Source: Brevundimonas sp. SH203 (lineage in GTDB: Bacteria; Pseudomonadota; Alphaproteobacteria; Caulobacterales; Caulobacteraceae). From it: a stretch of 64,000 nucleotides of DNA. The notes beneath the pieces are model-generated. The model worked only from the letters and a program-made list of their open reading frames with translations, did no database searches and was not told the origin of the DNA. Below, piece by piece: positions 54,567 through 64,000 of this stretch. The translations under genes were made by a program, and so were the position numbers. Where the stretch lies: contig NZ_BDMM01000006.1 in NCBI RefSeq assembly GCF_002157625.1, positions 1 through 64,000 on the forward strand, written 5' to 3'. Numbering within the stretch: the first letter of the stretch is position 1; each line of letters starts with the position of its first letter.

Positions 54567-55217
54567 ATGGGTTTCATCGCGCGCCTGTTCCGTTTGCACA
54601 CCTCCCTGTGGCTGGGGTTGGCGGTGCTGGCGATGACGGTGGCGGCGACGCCCGCCTCGGCGGGGCTGGCGGTGCGGCTGGCGGCGGGCTGGGACGCGGG
54701 GGTGGCGGCGTTTCTGATCCTGACGCTGGTTCACATCCTGCGTTCAAGCTCGCAGGAGGCCATCCGACGCCGGGCGGCGGAGCTGGATCAGGCGGGGGCG
54801 CTGGTTCTGCCGCTCAGTCTGACGGCCGCGGTCGCCAGCTTGGTCGTTCTGGTGCTGGCCCTGATGCATGGCGGAAAGCCGTCGCTGGCGCAGGCGGGGT
54901 TCTCGATCCTGACGGTGGGTCTGTCGTGGCTCTATGTCCACGTCATCTTCGCCCTGCACTACGCCCACGGCTTCTATGCGCCCAAGGAGAAGGGCAGGGG
55001 CGATCAGGGCGGGCTGATGTTTCCGGGCGAGGAGGAGGCCGACTACTGGGACTTCCTGCATTTCAGCCTGATCATCGGCGTGGCTAACCAGACGGCCGAC
55101 GTGCAGATTTCCAGCCGCAAGCTGCGCGGGCTGGCGACGGTGCATTGCCTGATCGCCTGGTTCTTCAATGCGGTGGTGCTGGCCCTGACGGTCAATCTGG
55201 CGGCGGCGCTGTTCTGA
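54567..55217 (+). CDS. DUF1345 family membrane protein
   Basis: 216 aa, five predicted helices. The DUF1345 signature is the C-terminal half: WLYVHVIFALHYAHGFYAPKE, DYWDFLHFSLIIGVANQTADVQISS and FFNAVVLALTVNLAAAL. The function is unknown. It is divergent from the siderophore receptor and convergent with the DUF2171 gene. Confidence 0.87.
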   Translation: MGFIARLFRLHTSLWLGLAVLAMTVAATPASAGLAVRLAAGWDAGVAAFLILTLVHILRSSSQEAIRRRAAELDQAGALVLPLSLTAAVASLVVLVLALMHGGKPSLAQAGFSILTVGLSWLYVHVIFALHYAHGFYAPKEKGRGDQGGLMFPGEEEADYWDFLHFSLIIGVANQTADVQISSRKLRGLATVHCLIAWFFNAVVLALTVNLAAALF

Positions 55218-55236
55218 ACGCCGCCGCAGATCGGGT

Positions 55237-55488
55237 TCAGAGGTGGACCGGCTTGCCGGACTCTTCTTCTTCCAGCGTGACGGCGATGTCGGCGTTGGCC
55301 GACAGACGCACCTTGTCGCCCTCCACCCCGGCGACGAAGCCTTTTTCGATATAGTGGTGGTGATCGCTGTGGGCGCCCGTGTTCTCGCGCCGGGTCAGTT
55401 TGATGCGGTCGCCATCCAGACGGTCCACCGTGCCGACATGGACGCCGTCGGCGCCGATGACCTCCATGCCTTCCCTGATCTCGCTCAT
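55237..55488 (-). CDS. DUF2171 domain protein
   Basis: 83 aa: MSEIREGMEVIGADGVHVGTVDRLDGDRIKL split around the GxxGxVD turn, then DHHHYIEKGFVAGVEGDKVRLS. A PRC-barrel-like small fold; often found in stress-related or envelope gene groups, with no known reaction. It has a strong Shine-Dalgarno AGGAGAACGACG. Convergent with DUF1345. Confidence 0.85.
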   Translation of the reverse strand: MSEIREGMEVIGADGVHVGTVDRLDGDRIKLTRRENTGAHSDHHHYIEKGFVAGVEGDKVRLSANADIAVTLEEEESGKPVHL

Positions 55489-55644
55489 CGTCGTTCTCCT
55501 GGCTGAAGCGGATTACAGCAGGGGGAGCGCGACGGCGGGGGCGAGGTTCCGCAGACGCGCGAAAGGGCGAAGGCGAAAACGGCGATGTTGGGAGGGTGGC
55601 CAGTCTCCCTCTTCCCCGGCGAACCGATGGAAGAGGGAGGCTGA

Positions 55645-55720
<76 letters not shown>

Positions 55721-55778
55721 GGACCTTGCGGTCTGGTTCGCCCGGTTCATCTTGCGATGGCCCCCGGCGAGGCGGCGG

Positions 55779-55807
55779 AAACTATGTCAGGCTTTTTCTG
55801 CGATCAA
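55779..55807 (-). promoter_or_regulatory. Promoter of tRNA-Ala
   Basis: On the minus strand, TTGATC (55807-55802) and TAGTTT (55784-55779) with a 17-bp spacer, about 58 bp before the tRNA 5' end. Confidence 0.6.
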
Positions 55808-55824
55808 GCCCGTTTCGAGATTTA

Positions 55825-55851
55825 TTTTCACCCCGTTCCCAAGGGTGAAAA
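55825..55851. other. Inverted repeat upstream of tRNA-Ala promoter
   Basis: TTTTCACCC and GGGTGAAAA form a perfect 9-bp inverted repeat around 9 bases. It lies between the tRNA promoter and the TIGR02300 gene's 3' end. It could be an operator or a weak two-way terminator. The rest of 55852-56010 shows nothing clear. Confidence 0.4.
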
Positions 55852-56010
55852 TGCGCAGGGTTTTCAAACCGGAAGGGTCCGAAAGCCCTGCTGTCCCGCC
55901 GCGTCTCCCTAACGGGAAATGCGGCGGGTGCAACAAGAATCTGAGCCTTTGACGAGATGCCCACAGGAATGGGCCTCAACCTCGCGCAAGGCTCGGCAGG
56001 CTCGGACGGA

Positions 56011-56475
56011 TCAGTCGTCGTCGCGCGACGGCTTGGTGATCTCGTCGTCGATGGAGTCGTCGTCCTCGTCCTCGATGAAGGGGACGGAATCGTCGTCGTC
56101 GTCGGCCAGCAGATCGTCGTCGTCGCCGTCCGTGGAACCCATGCCGGGCTCTTCGGAAGCGTCGGCGGGGGAATCGTCGTCGTCGTCGGGCGTCAGGATC
56201 GGCTCGTGACCTTCCTCGTCGATTTCGGGCGTGGAGGTCTCGTTATCCTCCTCGTCCTCGTCGCCGTCGGCCGACTTGGTCTTGACCTGATCTTCAGTGT
56301 CCTCGTCGTCGGCGGGATAGCCGGGACGGGCGCGGCGGCTGCGCAGCTTCATCGCCTCTTCGGGATCGAAGTCCGTGCCGCATTTGGGGCAGTGGGCCGG
56401 GCGGCGGTTCAGATCGTAGAATTTCGCCTGGCAGTTCGGGCAGACCTGTTTGGCGCCCAGTTCGGGATTGGCCAC
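56011..56475 (-). CDS. TIGR02300 family zinc-ribbon protein with acidic tail
   Basis: 154 aa. The N-terminal zinc ribbon has CPNCQAKFYDLNRRPAHCPKCG (two CxxC pairs, residues about 12-33, here quoted as CPNC and CPKCG in essence) and GTDFDPEE. The C-terminal 90 residues are almost entirely Asp/Glu/Ser. The family is named for its FYD-L-R-P-x-x-CPxCG motif and is confined to alphaproteobacteria; it lies divergent from aroA in many of them. The function is unknown; the acidic tail could bind basic proteins or metal. Confidence 0.9.
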   Translation of the reverse strand: MANPELGAKQVCPNCQAKFYDLNRRPAHCPKCGTDFDPEEAMKLRSRRARPGYPADDEDTEDQVKTKSADGDEDEEDNETSTPEIDEEGHEPILTPDDDDDSPADASEEPGMGSTDGDDDDLLADDDDDSVPFIEDEDDDSIDDEITKPSRDDD

Positions 56476-56600
56476 GGGGGGATGCTTTCAACGGGTTGAA
56501 TTCGGGGCGGTCCCTTGCCACCCCTTAGGGCCGCTGTCAAAAGCTGTCTTTCGCGCCGCCCGCGCACTCCTTTCGCCATCGACGCCTGAAGCGGGTGAAT

Positions 56601-57908
56601 ATGCCTTCCCAACTGACCGCCCGACGCTCCTCCGCACTGACCGGAAAGGTCCGTGCGCCCGGCGATAAATCCATGTCGCACCGGTCGATGATCTTCGGCG
56701 GCATGGCGTCCGGCGTGACCACGGTGGAGGGGCTGCTGGAAGGCGACGACATCCTGGCCACCGCCCGCGCGGTCGAGGCGTTCGGCGCCCAGGTCGAGCG
56801 GACCGGAGAGGGCGAATGGCGCATCGTCGGCGCCGGCGGCTTCAAGACCCCGATGTCCGTGATCGACTGCGGCAACGCCGGAACCGGGGTGCGTCTACTG
56901 ATGGGGGCGGCGGCGGGTTATCCGCTGACGGCGACCTTCGATGGGGACGCCAGCCTTCGCAAACGGCCGATGAAGCGGGTGACGGGGCCTCTGGCCGAAA
57001 TGGGCGCGCGGTTCGGCTGGCTGGCGGCCGAGGACCGGGTGCCGGTGGCCCTGACCGGCGGGGCGCTGAAGGGCATCGACTATGTGCAGACCGTGGCCTC
57101 GGCCCAGATCAAGTCGGCTATCCTTCTGGCGGGGCTGAACGCCGAGGGCGTGACGACCGTGACCGAGCCGGAAAAGAGCCGCGACCACACCGAGCGGATG
57201 CTGCGGGCCTTCGGCGCCGAAGTTCTGGTCGAGGATCGGGGCGAGGGCTGGACGATCACCCTGAAGGGCCGTCAGCCGCTGAAGGGAACCCATGTGGCGG
57301 TGCCGGGCGATCCGTCCTCGGCCGCCTTCCCGCTGGCGGCCGGTCTGATCGTTCCGGGATCGGAGGTGACGGTCGAGGGGGTGATGCTGAACACGCTTCG
57401 CACCGGCCTGTTCGACACCTGGATCGAAATGGGCGCCGACCTGACCATTCAGAATCGCCGCCAGGCCGGGGGCGAGGACGTCGGCGACATCACCGCCCGC
57501 CATTCCCGACTGAAGGGCGTGGTGGTTCCCGAGGATCGCGCCGCCTCGATGATCGACGAATATCCGATCCTGGCGGCGACGGCCGCCTTCGCCGAGGGCG
57601 TCACCGTCATGCGCGGCGTGGGCGAGATGCGGGTCAAGGAAAGCGACCGGATCGCCCTGATGGTCAACGGGCTGCGGGCCTGCGGCGTTCAGGTCGAGGA
57701 GGAGGCCGAGGGCTTCCTCGTCACCGGCGGGCCCGTGCGCGGCGGGGCCACGGTCGCCACCGCCCACGATCATCGCATCGCCATGAGCCATCTGGTCCTG
57801 GGCCTGGCCGCCGAACAGCCGGTCTCGGTGCTGGACCCCGAAATGATCGCCACCAGCTTCCCCGGCTTCGTCGAGATGATGAACGGACTGGGGGGACGGA
57901 TCGCGTGA
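56601..57908 (+). CDS. aroA: 3-phosphoshikimate 1-carboxyvinyltransferase (EPSP synthase)
   Basis: 435 aa. It transfers the enolpyruvyl group from PEP to shikimate 3-phosphate in the aromatic amino-acid pathway. Substrate residues are in [42 protein letters not shown] and [12 protein letters not shown]. The segment with GNAGTGVR keeps Gly where glyphosate-tolerant class II enzymes also have changes, so no tolerance claim is made. The start is ATG 56601; a GTG two codons upstream is possible. Overlaps the next small gene by GTGA. Confidence 0.97.
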   Translation: MPSQLTARRSSALTGKVRAPGDKSMSHRSMIFGGMASGVTTVEGLLEGDDILATARAVEAFGAQVERTGEGEWRIVGAGGFKTPMSVIDCGNAGTGVRLLMGAAAGYPLTATFDGDASLRKRPMKRVTGPLAEMGARFGWLAAEDRVPVALTGGALKGIDYVQTVASAQIKSAILLAGLNAEGVTTVTEPEKSRDHTERMLRAFGAEVLVEDRGEGWTITLKGRQPLKGTHVAVPGDPSSAAFPLAAGLIVPGSEVTVEGVMLNTLRTGLFDTWIEMGADLTIQNRRQAGGEDVGDITARHSRLKGVVVPEDRAASMIDEYPILAATAAFAEGVTVMRGVGEMRVKESDRIALMVNGLRACGVQVEEEAEGFLVTGGPVRGGATVATAHDHRIAMSHLVLGLAAEQPVSVLDPEMIATSFPGFVEMMNGLGGRIA

Positions 57909-58174
57909 AGTGGCGGCGTGATCTGATCTGGAGATCGGGTTCCGCGCTTGCCGCCATGGTCTGTTTCGGCGGTTTGTGGATCGTCACTCGCCAGGTCTGG
58001 GCGGGGGTGACGACAGGGCGTATTCGAGGAAAGTACGGCTGGACGCTCCGCCAGGATCATCCGATCATGTTCGACATCACGGTGGGGCTGAATGTCCTGG
58101 CCGCCGTTCTATGGCTCGGCCTTGCCGTGCTGGCGATCTGGTTCGCCTGTTCGCGCAGCCTTTACGAGGATTGA
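57905..58174 (+). CDS. Small membrane protein between aroA and cmk
   Basis: 89 aa, starting at GTG 57905 that overlaps the aroA stop (GTGA), so translation is coupled. Two membrane helices: [20 protein letters not shown] (about 12-32) and [20 protein letters not shown] (about 65-84), with a charged loop between ([15 protein letters not shown]). Not recognised. It is too short and too close to aroA for many gene finders. Its position in the aroA-cmk-rpsA block suggests steady expression. Confidence 0.7.
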   Translation: MKWRRDLIWRSGSALAAMVCFGGLWIVTRQVWAGVTTGRIRGKYGWTLRQDHPIMFDITVGLNVLAAVLWLGLAVLAIWFACSRSLYED

Positions 58175-58317
58175 GCGCGAAGACGCACGAGATGCTGTTC
58201 TGAGTGACAGACCGCTTGTGTTTTGCTCTCTGAGCAGGTTCTACGGTGCGGCGGGGCAACCTGACTTCTCATCGCCCTTCGTGACTCCACAAGAAAGAAA
58301 ATCTCCTGACGAAAGCC

Positions 58318-58956
58318 ATGGTCATCGCCGTCGACGGACCGGCCGCCTCTGGCAAGGGGACCATCGCCGCGCGCCTGGCCCGGACCTATGGCCTGCCGCA
58401 TCTGGATACGGGGCTGCTGTATCGGGCGGTGGGGCTGAAGGTGCTGCAGGACGGCGGCTCGCTGGACGACGAGTCGGCGGCGACCGAGGCCGCGCGGGGG
58501 CTCGACGCCACGGGTCTGTCGGACGACGCGCGCCTGACCACGGGCGAGGCGGGCGAGGCGGCCAGCCGGGTCGCGGGCTATCCCGGCGTGCGCGCGGCCC
58601 TTCTGGAACTGCAACAGGCGTTCGCGGCCCAGGCGGGCGGGGCGGTGCTGGACGGGCGCGACATCGGCACGGTGATCGCCCCCGACGCTCCGGCCAAGCT
58701 GTTCGTCACCGCCACGCCCGAGGTCCGCGCCACCCGCCGCTGGAAACAGCTGACGGCGCGCGGGATCGAGATTTCGCTGGAGGCCATGCTGGCCGACATC
58801 CAGCGGCGCGACGATCGCGACGCCGGACGCGGCGCGGCGCCGATGGTGCAGGCCGAAGACGCGGTCTTGCTGGATACGACCGACATGGGTATAGAGGCCG
58901 CCTTCGATGCGGCCCGCCGTATCGTCGAGGCGGCGCGCGCGAAACACGGTCTTTGA
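58318..58956 (+). CDS. cmk: Cytidylate kinase
   Basis: 212 aa. It phosphorylates CMP and dCMP with ATP. P-loop DGPAASGKGTIAARLA at residues 5-20, substrate part LDTGLLYRAVGL, ARG-type VLDGRDIGTVIAPDA, and the lid RRDDRDAGRGAAPM. The cmk-rpsA-ihfB order is conserved in proteobacteria. It follows the small membrane gene after 143 bp. Confidence 0.96.
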   Translation: MVIAVDGPAASGKGTIAARLARTYGLPHLDTGLLYRAVGLKVLQDGGSLDDESAATEAARGLDATGLSDDARLTTGEAGEAASRVAGYPGVRAALLELQQAFAAQAGGAVLDGRDIGTVIAPDAPAKLFVTATPEVRATRRWKQLTARGIEISLEAMLADIQRRDDRDAGRGAAPMVQAEDAVLLDTTDMGIEAAFDAARRIVEAARAKHGL

Positions 58957-59155
58957 CCGGCCCTCGCAAATCCAACGCGCCATCCTCGGCTTCCGCGGGC
59001 GTCCTGATCGTTTCTGAACGGCCTCGCATCCTGACGACCTGACTAAATCCTTCTCCCATCGTTTCACGCGCGGCGTTTCGTCGTTCGAGAAGCGTTCAAC
59101 CGCGCGAGGCCCCTGTGGTCGCGCGCCCTTAGCCCCCAGGATGCTTTCCAGCTCC

Positions 59156-60859
<1,704 letters not shown>

Positions 60860-60925
60860 TCCTGGTCCGAAAGGCGTCAGGCGCTTCGCTCAAGCCGCGA
60901 AGCCCGCGCATTTCACAAGAATGAA

Positions 60926-60957
60926 GGGCAGCGGGCGCGATCCCGCCGCCCTTTTTT
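60926..60957 (+). terminator. Rho-independent terminator after rpsA
   Basis: GGGCAGCGGG and CCCGCCGCCC pair around CGCGAT, followed by TTTTTT. Confidence 0.9.
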
Positions 60958-61119
60958 CTGCCCAAAGCGTCGCTGTGTGCGAAAGCGGACGTAATTCCGA
61001 CCGTTGACGCGGGTCCTTGTCGGATAAGGGCTTTTTCGAACGCCAGTCGGGCGTTAGGGTGCGCCATCTGGATCGAGGGGGACGAGACGGCCCCTCCTCA
61101 CGACCGACCGGGGACGCCG

Positions 61120-61410
61120 ATGATCAAGTCCGAGCTGATCGAAAAGCTGGCGATGGAGAACACCCACCTGACCCACGCGGAGGTGGAGCGGCTGGTCAAC
61201 GCCATTCTGAACACCATGACCACGGCCCTGTCGGAAGGCGGGCGGGTCGAACTGCGCGGTTTCGGCGCCCTGTCGGTGCGCGGCCGGCCGGCGCGGGCGG
61301 GCCGCAACCCCCGCACCGGCGAGGCGGTCGAAGTGCCCGCCAAGGCCGTCCCCTTCTTCAAGAGCGGCAAGGAACTGCGCGAGCGCCTGAACGCCTCGGG
61401 CGACGCCTGA
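61120..61410 (+). CDS. ihfB: Integration host factor subunit beta
   Basis: 96 aa. It bends DNA as a heterodimer with Ihf[18 protein letters not shown] and [18 protein letters not shown] lead to the beta-ribbon arm [26 protein letters not shown] with the intercalating Pro. The start is ATG 61120. The gap from rpsA (260 bp) contains a terminator, so it has its own promoter. Confidence 0.96.
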   Translation: MIKSELIEKLAMENTHLTHAEVERLVNAILNTMTTALSEGGRVELRGFGALSVRGRPARAGRNPRTGEAVEVPAKAVPFFKSGKELRERLNASGDA

Positions 61411-61442
61411 ACCCCCTGCACATTTCCAATCAAGGATAGCCC

Positions 61443-61865
61443 ATGAGTCTTCTGTCGGAATTCCGCGAGTTCGCGGTCAAGGGCAATGTCGTCGATCTGG
61501 CGGTCGGCGTGATCATCGGCGCGGCCTTCAACGGCATCGTCAAAAGCCTGGTCGATCAGGTGGTGATGCCGCCCATCGGTCTGCTGACCGGCGGGATCGA
61601 CTTCTCCAAGCTGGAATGGGTGCTGCGGGCCGAGAACCCGGCGACCGAGGCGGTCGAGAAGGTCTCGATCCAGTACGGCGCCTTCATGAACACGGTCATC
61701 CAGTTTCTGATCGTGGCCTGGGTGGTGTTCCTGGTGGTCAAGGGGATCAACGCCCTGCGTCGCCAGGAAGCGGCCAAACCCGATCCGGCGCCCGCCGCCC
61801 CCACCGCGACCGAGGCCCTGCTTGCCGAAATCCGCGACGAGTTGAAGGCCCGGCCGAACGGCTGA
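61443..61865 (+). CDS. mscL: Large-conductance mechanosensitive channel MscL
   Basis: 140 aa. A homopentameric inner-membrane channel that opens under membrane tension in osmotic downshock. Amphipathic N-helix MSLLSEFREFAVKGNVVDLA, pore helix GVIIGAAFNGIVKSLVDQVVMPP, periplasmic loop, second helix TVIQFLIVAWVVFLVVKGI, then the cytosolic bundle EALLAEIRDELKAR. It lies 32 bp after ihfB and may be co-transcribed with it. Confidence 0.96.
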   Translation: MSLLSEFREFAVKGNVVDLAVGVIIGAAFNGIVKSLVDQVVMPPIGLLTGGIDFSKLEWVLRAENPATEAVEKVSIQYGAFMNTVIQFLIVAWVVFLVVKGINALRRQEAAKPDPAPAAPTATEALLAEIRDELKARPNG

Positions 61866-63014
61866 TCAGGCCTTGGCCGCCCGGCCGCGCGACGCGGCCA
61901 GGGCGGTCGAGCGGCGCCGCACCGTCGGCGCCGGCGGATTACGCAGACAGATGCCGTAGTCGCCGTCGAACGGCGTCGGCGCCCAGGCTTCGGCCAGGGC
62001 CGGGTCGTCCACGATGGCGTGGCAATGCCCCCATCCGCCCTCGCGTCGGGCGCTTTGCGTCAGGTCGCCCAGCGCCTCCAGCAGGCGCGGCGTCGTCATC
62101 TGCAACCGCACCTTGGCCGCGCCCATCGCCCGTGCATTGGCGATCAGCGCCCGCGTCAGAAGGGGCAGGGCGTCCTGATCCGTCTCCAGCGCGATCAGAT
62201 CGACGATGTCCAGGCACGGCGGCTCGATCAGGCTGGTCTTGGTGATCTGCGCCATGGCCAGACCGACCACGGCGCCGCCGCGCATACAGGTCAGCATCAC
62301 CGGCGGCAGGGTCAGGTCGGGGTCCGACAGACGCCAGCGCAAGGTCGCCGGGCTGCGATCCGCCAGCAGCCGATCCTCTTTGGACAGGCGCCTCCAGAAG
62401 TCCCCATAGGCCGAGGCGTCCGACAGGTCGCGCAGGACGCTGACGCCGTCCGGCAGGGTCAGGACGTGGCGCCCGAAGACCCGGGGGTTCATCAGCTGTT
62501 CGCCCAGCCGCGCCGCCGTCTCGGCCGAGATGCCGCCCAACAGGGTTCGCAGCACCCGACCCCCGATGCAGGCCAGGCGGTCGGTGGTCCAGGACAGTTT
62601 CAGGGCGTGGGTCTGACCCGGCCACGGCCTCAGGCCGAACAGCCCGTACAGCGGCGCCGAGCGCGCATTGGCGTTGAAGGTGTAGCGGGCGAACAGGCCA
62701 GATTGTTTCAGAAAGGCGCGGATCAGCGGCCGGCTGGCGCCCTTGCGGCTGGGCGGCACGATGATCGAAAAGCCCGTCGCGCCATACAGGGTGCGCGACC
62801 CGTGCTGGAATCGCTGCACGAAGTTGCCCAGCATGGCCGCCGGTCGGTCATGCTCGTCGGTGATGACCCAGCCGGCGGGCGCGTCGAGAGCCTCGCGCGC
62901 CGGATTGCTCTCCAGCCAGCGCCAGCCCGCAGGCGAGCGTTCGGGCCAGCCCACTTCGCGGTGCAGCCGGTTGAGGGCGTCGTGATCGGATCTGACGATC
63001 GGCCGGACGGCCAT
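61866..63014 (-). CDS. GNAT-fold protein, unknown substrate
   Basis: 382 aa from ATG 63014 (AAGGA 10 nt upstream). Two related acyltransferase-like halves seem present: the first with WRWLESNPAREAL, GWVITDEHDRPAAMLGNF and FSIIVPPSRKGASRPLIRAF; the second with VVGLAMAQI and LLTRALIANARAMGAAKVRLQ. This looks like FemAB or GNAT proteins acting on surface or amino-acid substrates. No signal peptide. It starts right after mscL on the other strand with no gap (61865/61866). Confidence 0.65.
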   Translation of the reverse strand: MAVRPIVRSDHDALNRLHREVGWPERSPAGWRWLESNPAREALDAPAGWVITDEHDRPAAMLGNFVQRFQHGSRTLYGATGFSIIVPPSRKGASRPLIRAFLKQSGLFARYTFNANARSAPLYGLFGLRPWPGQTHALKLSWTTDRLACIGGRVLRTLLGGISAETAARLGEQLMNPRVFGRHVLTLPDGVSVLRDLSDASAYGDFWRRLSKEDRLLADRSPATLRWRLSDPDLTLPPVMLTCMRGGAVVGLAMAQITKTSLIEPPCLDIVDLIALETDQDALPLLTRALIANARAMGAAKVRLQMTTPRLLEALGDLTQSARREGGWGHCHAIVDDPALAEAWAPTPFDGDYGICLRNPPAPTVRRRSTALAASRGRAAKA

Positions 63015-63298
63015 GGGACGGTCCTTCCCAAAATGAAACCGCAACTCTGTTTGCGTCAGTCCAATGCAGACAATGCGCCAATCGGGATAACCATAGGTTG
63101 TTATTTTAAGGCGGACGCTCGCGGCACGCTGTCCCATGACGGCCTTAACCCTTGTTCGGATTTCCCGAGCGTGCTGGTTATGCGCCTTTCATGCGTCGGT
63201 TCGGGCGCAGCAGTCAGGAGTGAGCCGTTGACACAAACGGACATGGGGGGAGCGCGACTTACGCGCCGCGTTAACGGTCTTCGATGCGGGGTGGCGGG
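63015..63298. other. Divergent intergenic region, 284 bp
   Basis: Between the GNAT-fold gene (minus) and the POT transporter (plus). A TTGACA hexamer (63228-63233) lacks a good -10 at 17 bp. No RNA gene or terminator is visible; promoters for both sides must lie here. Confidence 0.4.
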
Positions 63299-64000
63299 AT
63301 GAATATCGTCGTCGCCCTCGGGCTGATCATCACCTTCGCGACCGGCGTGCCGGTCATGATGCAGATCTTCAAAAACCACCCGCGCGGACTGATCATCCTG
63401 TTCTTCGCCGAGATGTGGGAGCGGTTCTCCTACTACGGCATGCGCGGAATCCTGATCTTCTTCCTGACACAGCACTTCCTGTTCGACGACGCCATGGCGG
63501 GGTCGACCTATGGTTCCTACACCTCGCTGGTCTATCTGCTGCCCCTGCTGGGCGGCATCATGGCCGACCGTTTCATCGGCACGCGCAAAGCTGTGGCCTT
63601 CGGCGCCCTGCTGCTGGTCGCCGGTCACGGCATGATGGCCTTCGAGGGGCGTCCGGCGACGGAAACCCTGACCTATGCGGGCCAGACCTATCAGATCGAC
63701 GCCGAAGGGCGCGGCGCGGCGCGCGACGTCTCCATCGTCGTCGACGGCCAGAAGTACAAGTTCGAGCCGGCCGAGAACGGCCTGGCCATCCAGGGCCTGC
63801 CGGCGACCTCGACCCTGCCGGCCGTCATCCCGACCGCCGACTACAAGATCGAGACGACCCGCGACATGGCGGGCGTGAACGTCTTCTATCTGGCCGTTTC
63901 GCTGATCATCATGGGGGTCGGCTTCCTGAAGCCGAACATCTCCACCATCGTCGGCCAGCTGTATCCGCAGGGTGATCCGCGACGCGATTCCGGCTTCACC
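63299..64000 (+). CDS. POT/PTR family peptide transporter (partial, 3' end outside window)
   Basis: 234 codons are present. Proton-coupled di/tripeptide transporter of the inner membrane. The family motif E-x-x-E-R-F-S-Y-Y-G is in FFAEMWERFSYYGMRGIL, and the next helices (YTSLVYLLPLLGGIMADRFIG) and FLKPNISTIVGQLY agree. The segment between the third helix region and the next helix carries an extra 70-residue polar insert (TYAGQTYQIDAEGRG...) rich in beta-strand-like sequence, not in the classical E. coli proteins. The start is ATG 63299, with GGGTGGCGGG upstream. Confidence 0.92.
   Translation, partial: MNIVVALGLIITFATGVPVMMQIFKNHPRGLIILFFAEMWERFSYYGMRGILIFFLTQHFLFDDAMAGSTYGSYTSLVYLLPLLGGIMADRFIGTRKAVAFGALLLVAGHGMMAFEGRPATETLTYAGQTYQIDAEGRGAARDVSIVVDGQKYKFEPAENGLAIQGLPATSTLPAVIPTADYKIETTRDMAGVNVFYLAVSLIIMGVGFLKPNISTIVGQLYPQGDPRRDSGFT

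Noticed and set aside
56011..56300. GTC/GTCGTC runs as a DNA microsatellite
   Set aside because: They encode the Asp-rich tail of the TIGR02300 protein on the minus strand.

Overview
The window is a dense, high-GC stretch of chromosome from an alphaproteobacterium, most likely Caulobacterales and close to Brevundimonas. This rests on marker families rather than on a database search: CpdR beside an N-formylglutamate amidohydrolase, an EipA-type DUF1134 protein, a TIGR02300 protein divergent from aroA, the aroA-cmk-rpsA-ihfB block, a DUF4167 protein, several TonB-dependent receptors, and a SqdB-type UDP-sulfoquinovose synthase. Both ends are cut: an OmpA-like C-terminus at the left and a POT peptide transporter at the right.

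Layout. 1-4.5 kb: OmpA-like tail, a KpsS-like capsule protein and a TonB-dependent receptor. 4.5-9 kb: agmatine-to-putrescine genes aguA and aguB with a small four-helix-bundle (IVS) gene in a 432-bp inverted-repeat cassette between them, then an alpha/beta hydrolase and a GT9 glycosyltransferase, with two palindromic repeats. 9-21 kb: the translation block infC, rpmI-rplT, pheS-pheT, in classical order but opened up by an S9 peptidase, an MFS exporter, a hybrid kinase, a polysaccharide deacetylase and two unknown paralogous genes inside pheS-pheT. 21-25.7 kb: lysE/argP divergent pair, EipA-like lipoprotein, two epimerases. 26-31 kb: DUF4167 protein, second hybrid kinase, tandem DUF4893 lipoproteins, a 300-bp fold-back element. 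31-40.3 kb: serine hydrolase, BCCT transporter divergent from a TonB receptor around a palindrome, HPP protein, clpB.

40.3-42.1 kb is visibly AT-richer than everything else. It holds two unrecognised genes, a soluble 288-aa protein and a four-helix membrane protein separated by 1 nt, and ends against a truncated DUF559 gene. This is the best candidate for an undescribed, horizontally acquired, possibly defensive system.

42.3-50.8 kb: prmC, a BrkB/YihY protein, hslU, a zinc peptidase, GNAT, ppa, DUF599, a strong small-RNA candidate, N-formylglutamate amidohydrolase, cpdR and tRNA-Val. 50.9-55.7 kb: an iron-uptake-like operon (TonB siderophore receptor, PepSY protein, 60-aa membrane protein), DUF1345 and DUF2171 proteins, tRNA-Ala. 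56-64 kb: TIGR02300 protein, aroA, an 89-aa membrane protein, cmk, rpsA, ihfB, mscL, a GNAT-fold protein and the POT transporter.

The housekeeping part covers translation (IF-3, L35, L20, S1, PheRS, PrmC, two tRNAs), proteostasis (ClpB, HslU, CpdR control of ClpXP) and aromatic and nucleotide synthesis. The accessory part is mostly envelope: receptors, capsule, lipoproteins and osmotic functions (BCCT, MscL).
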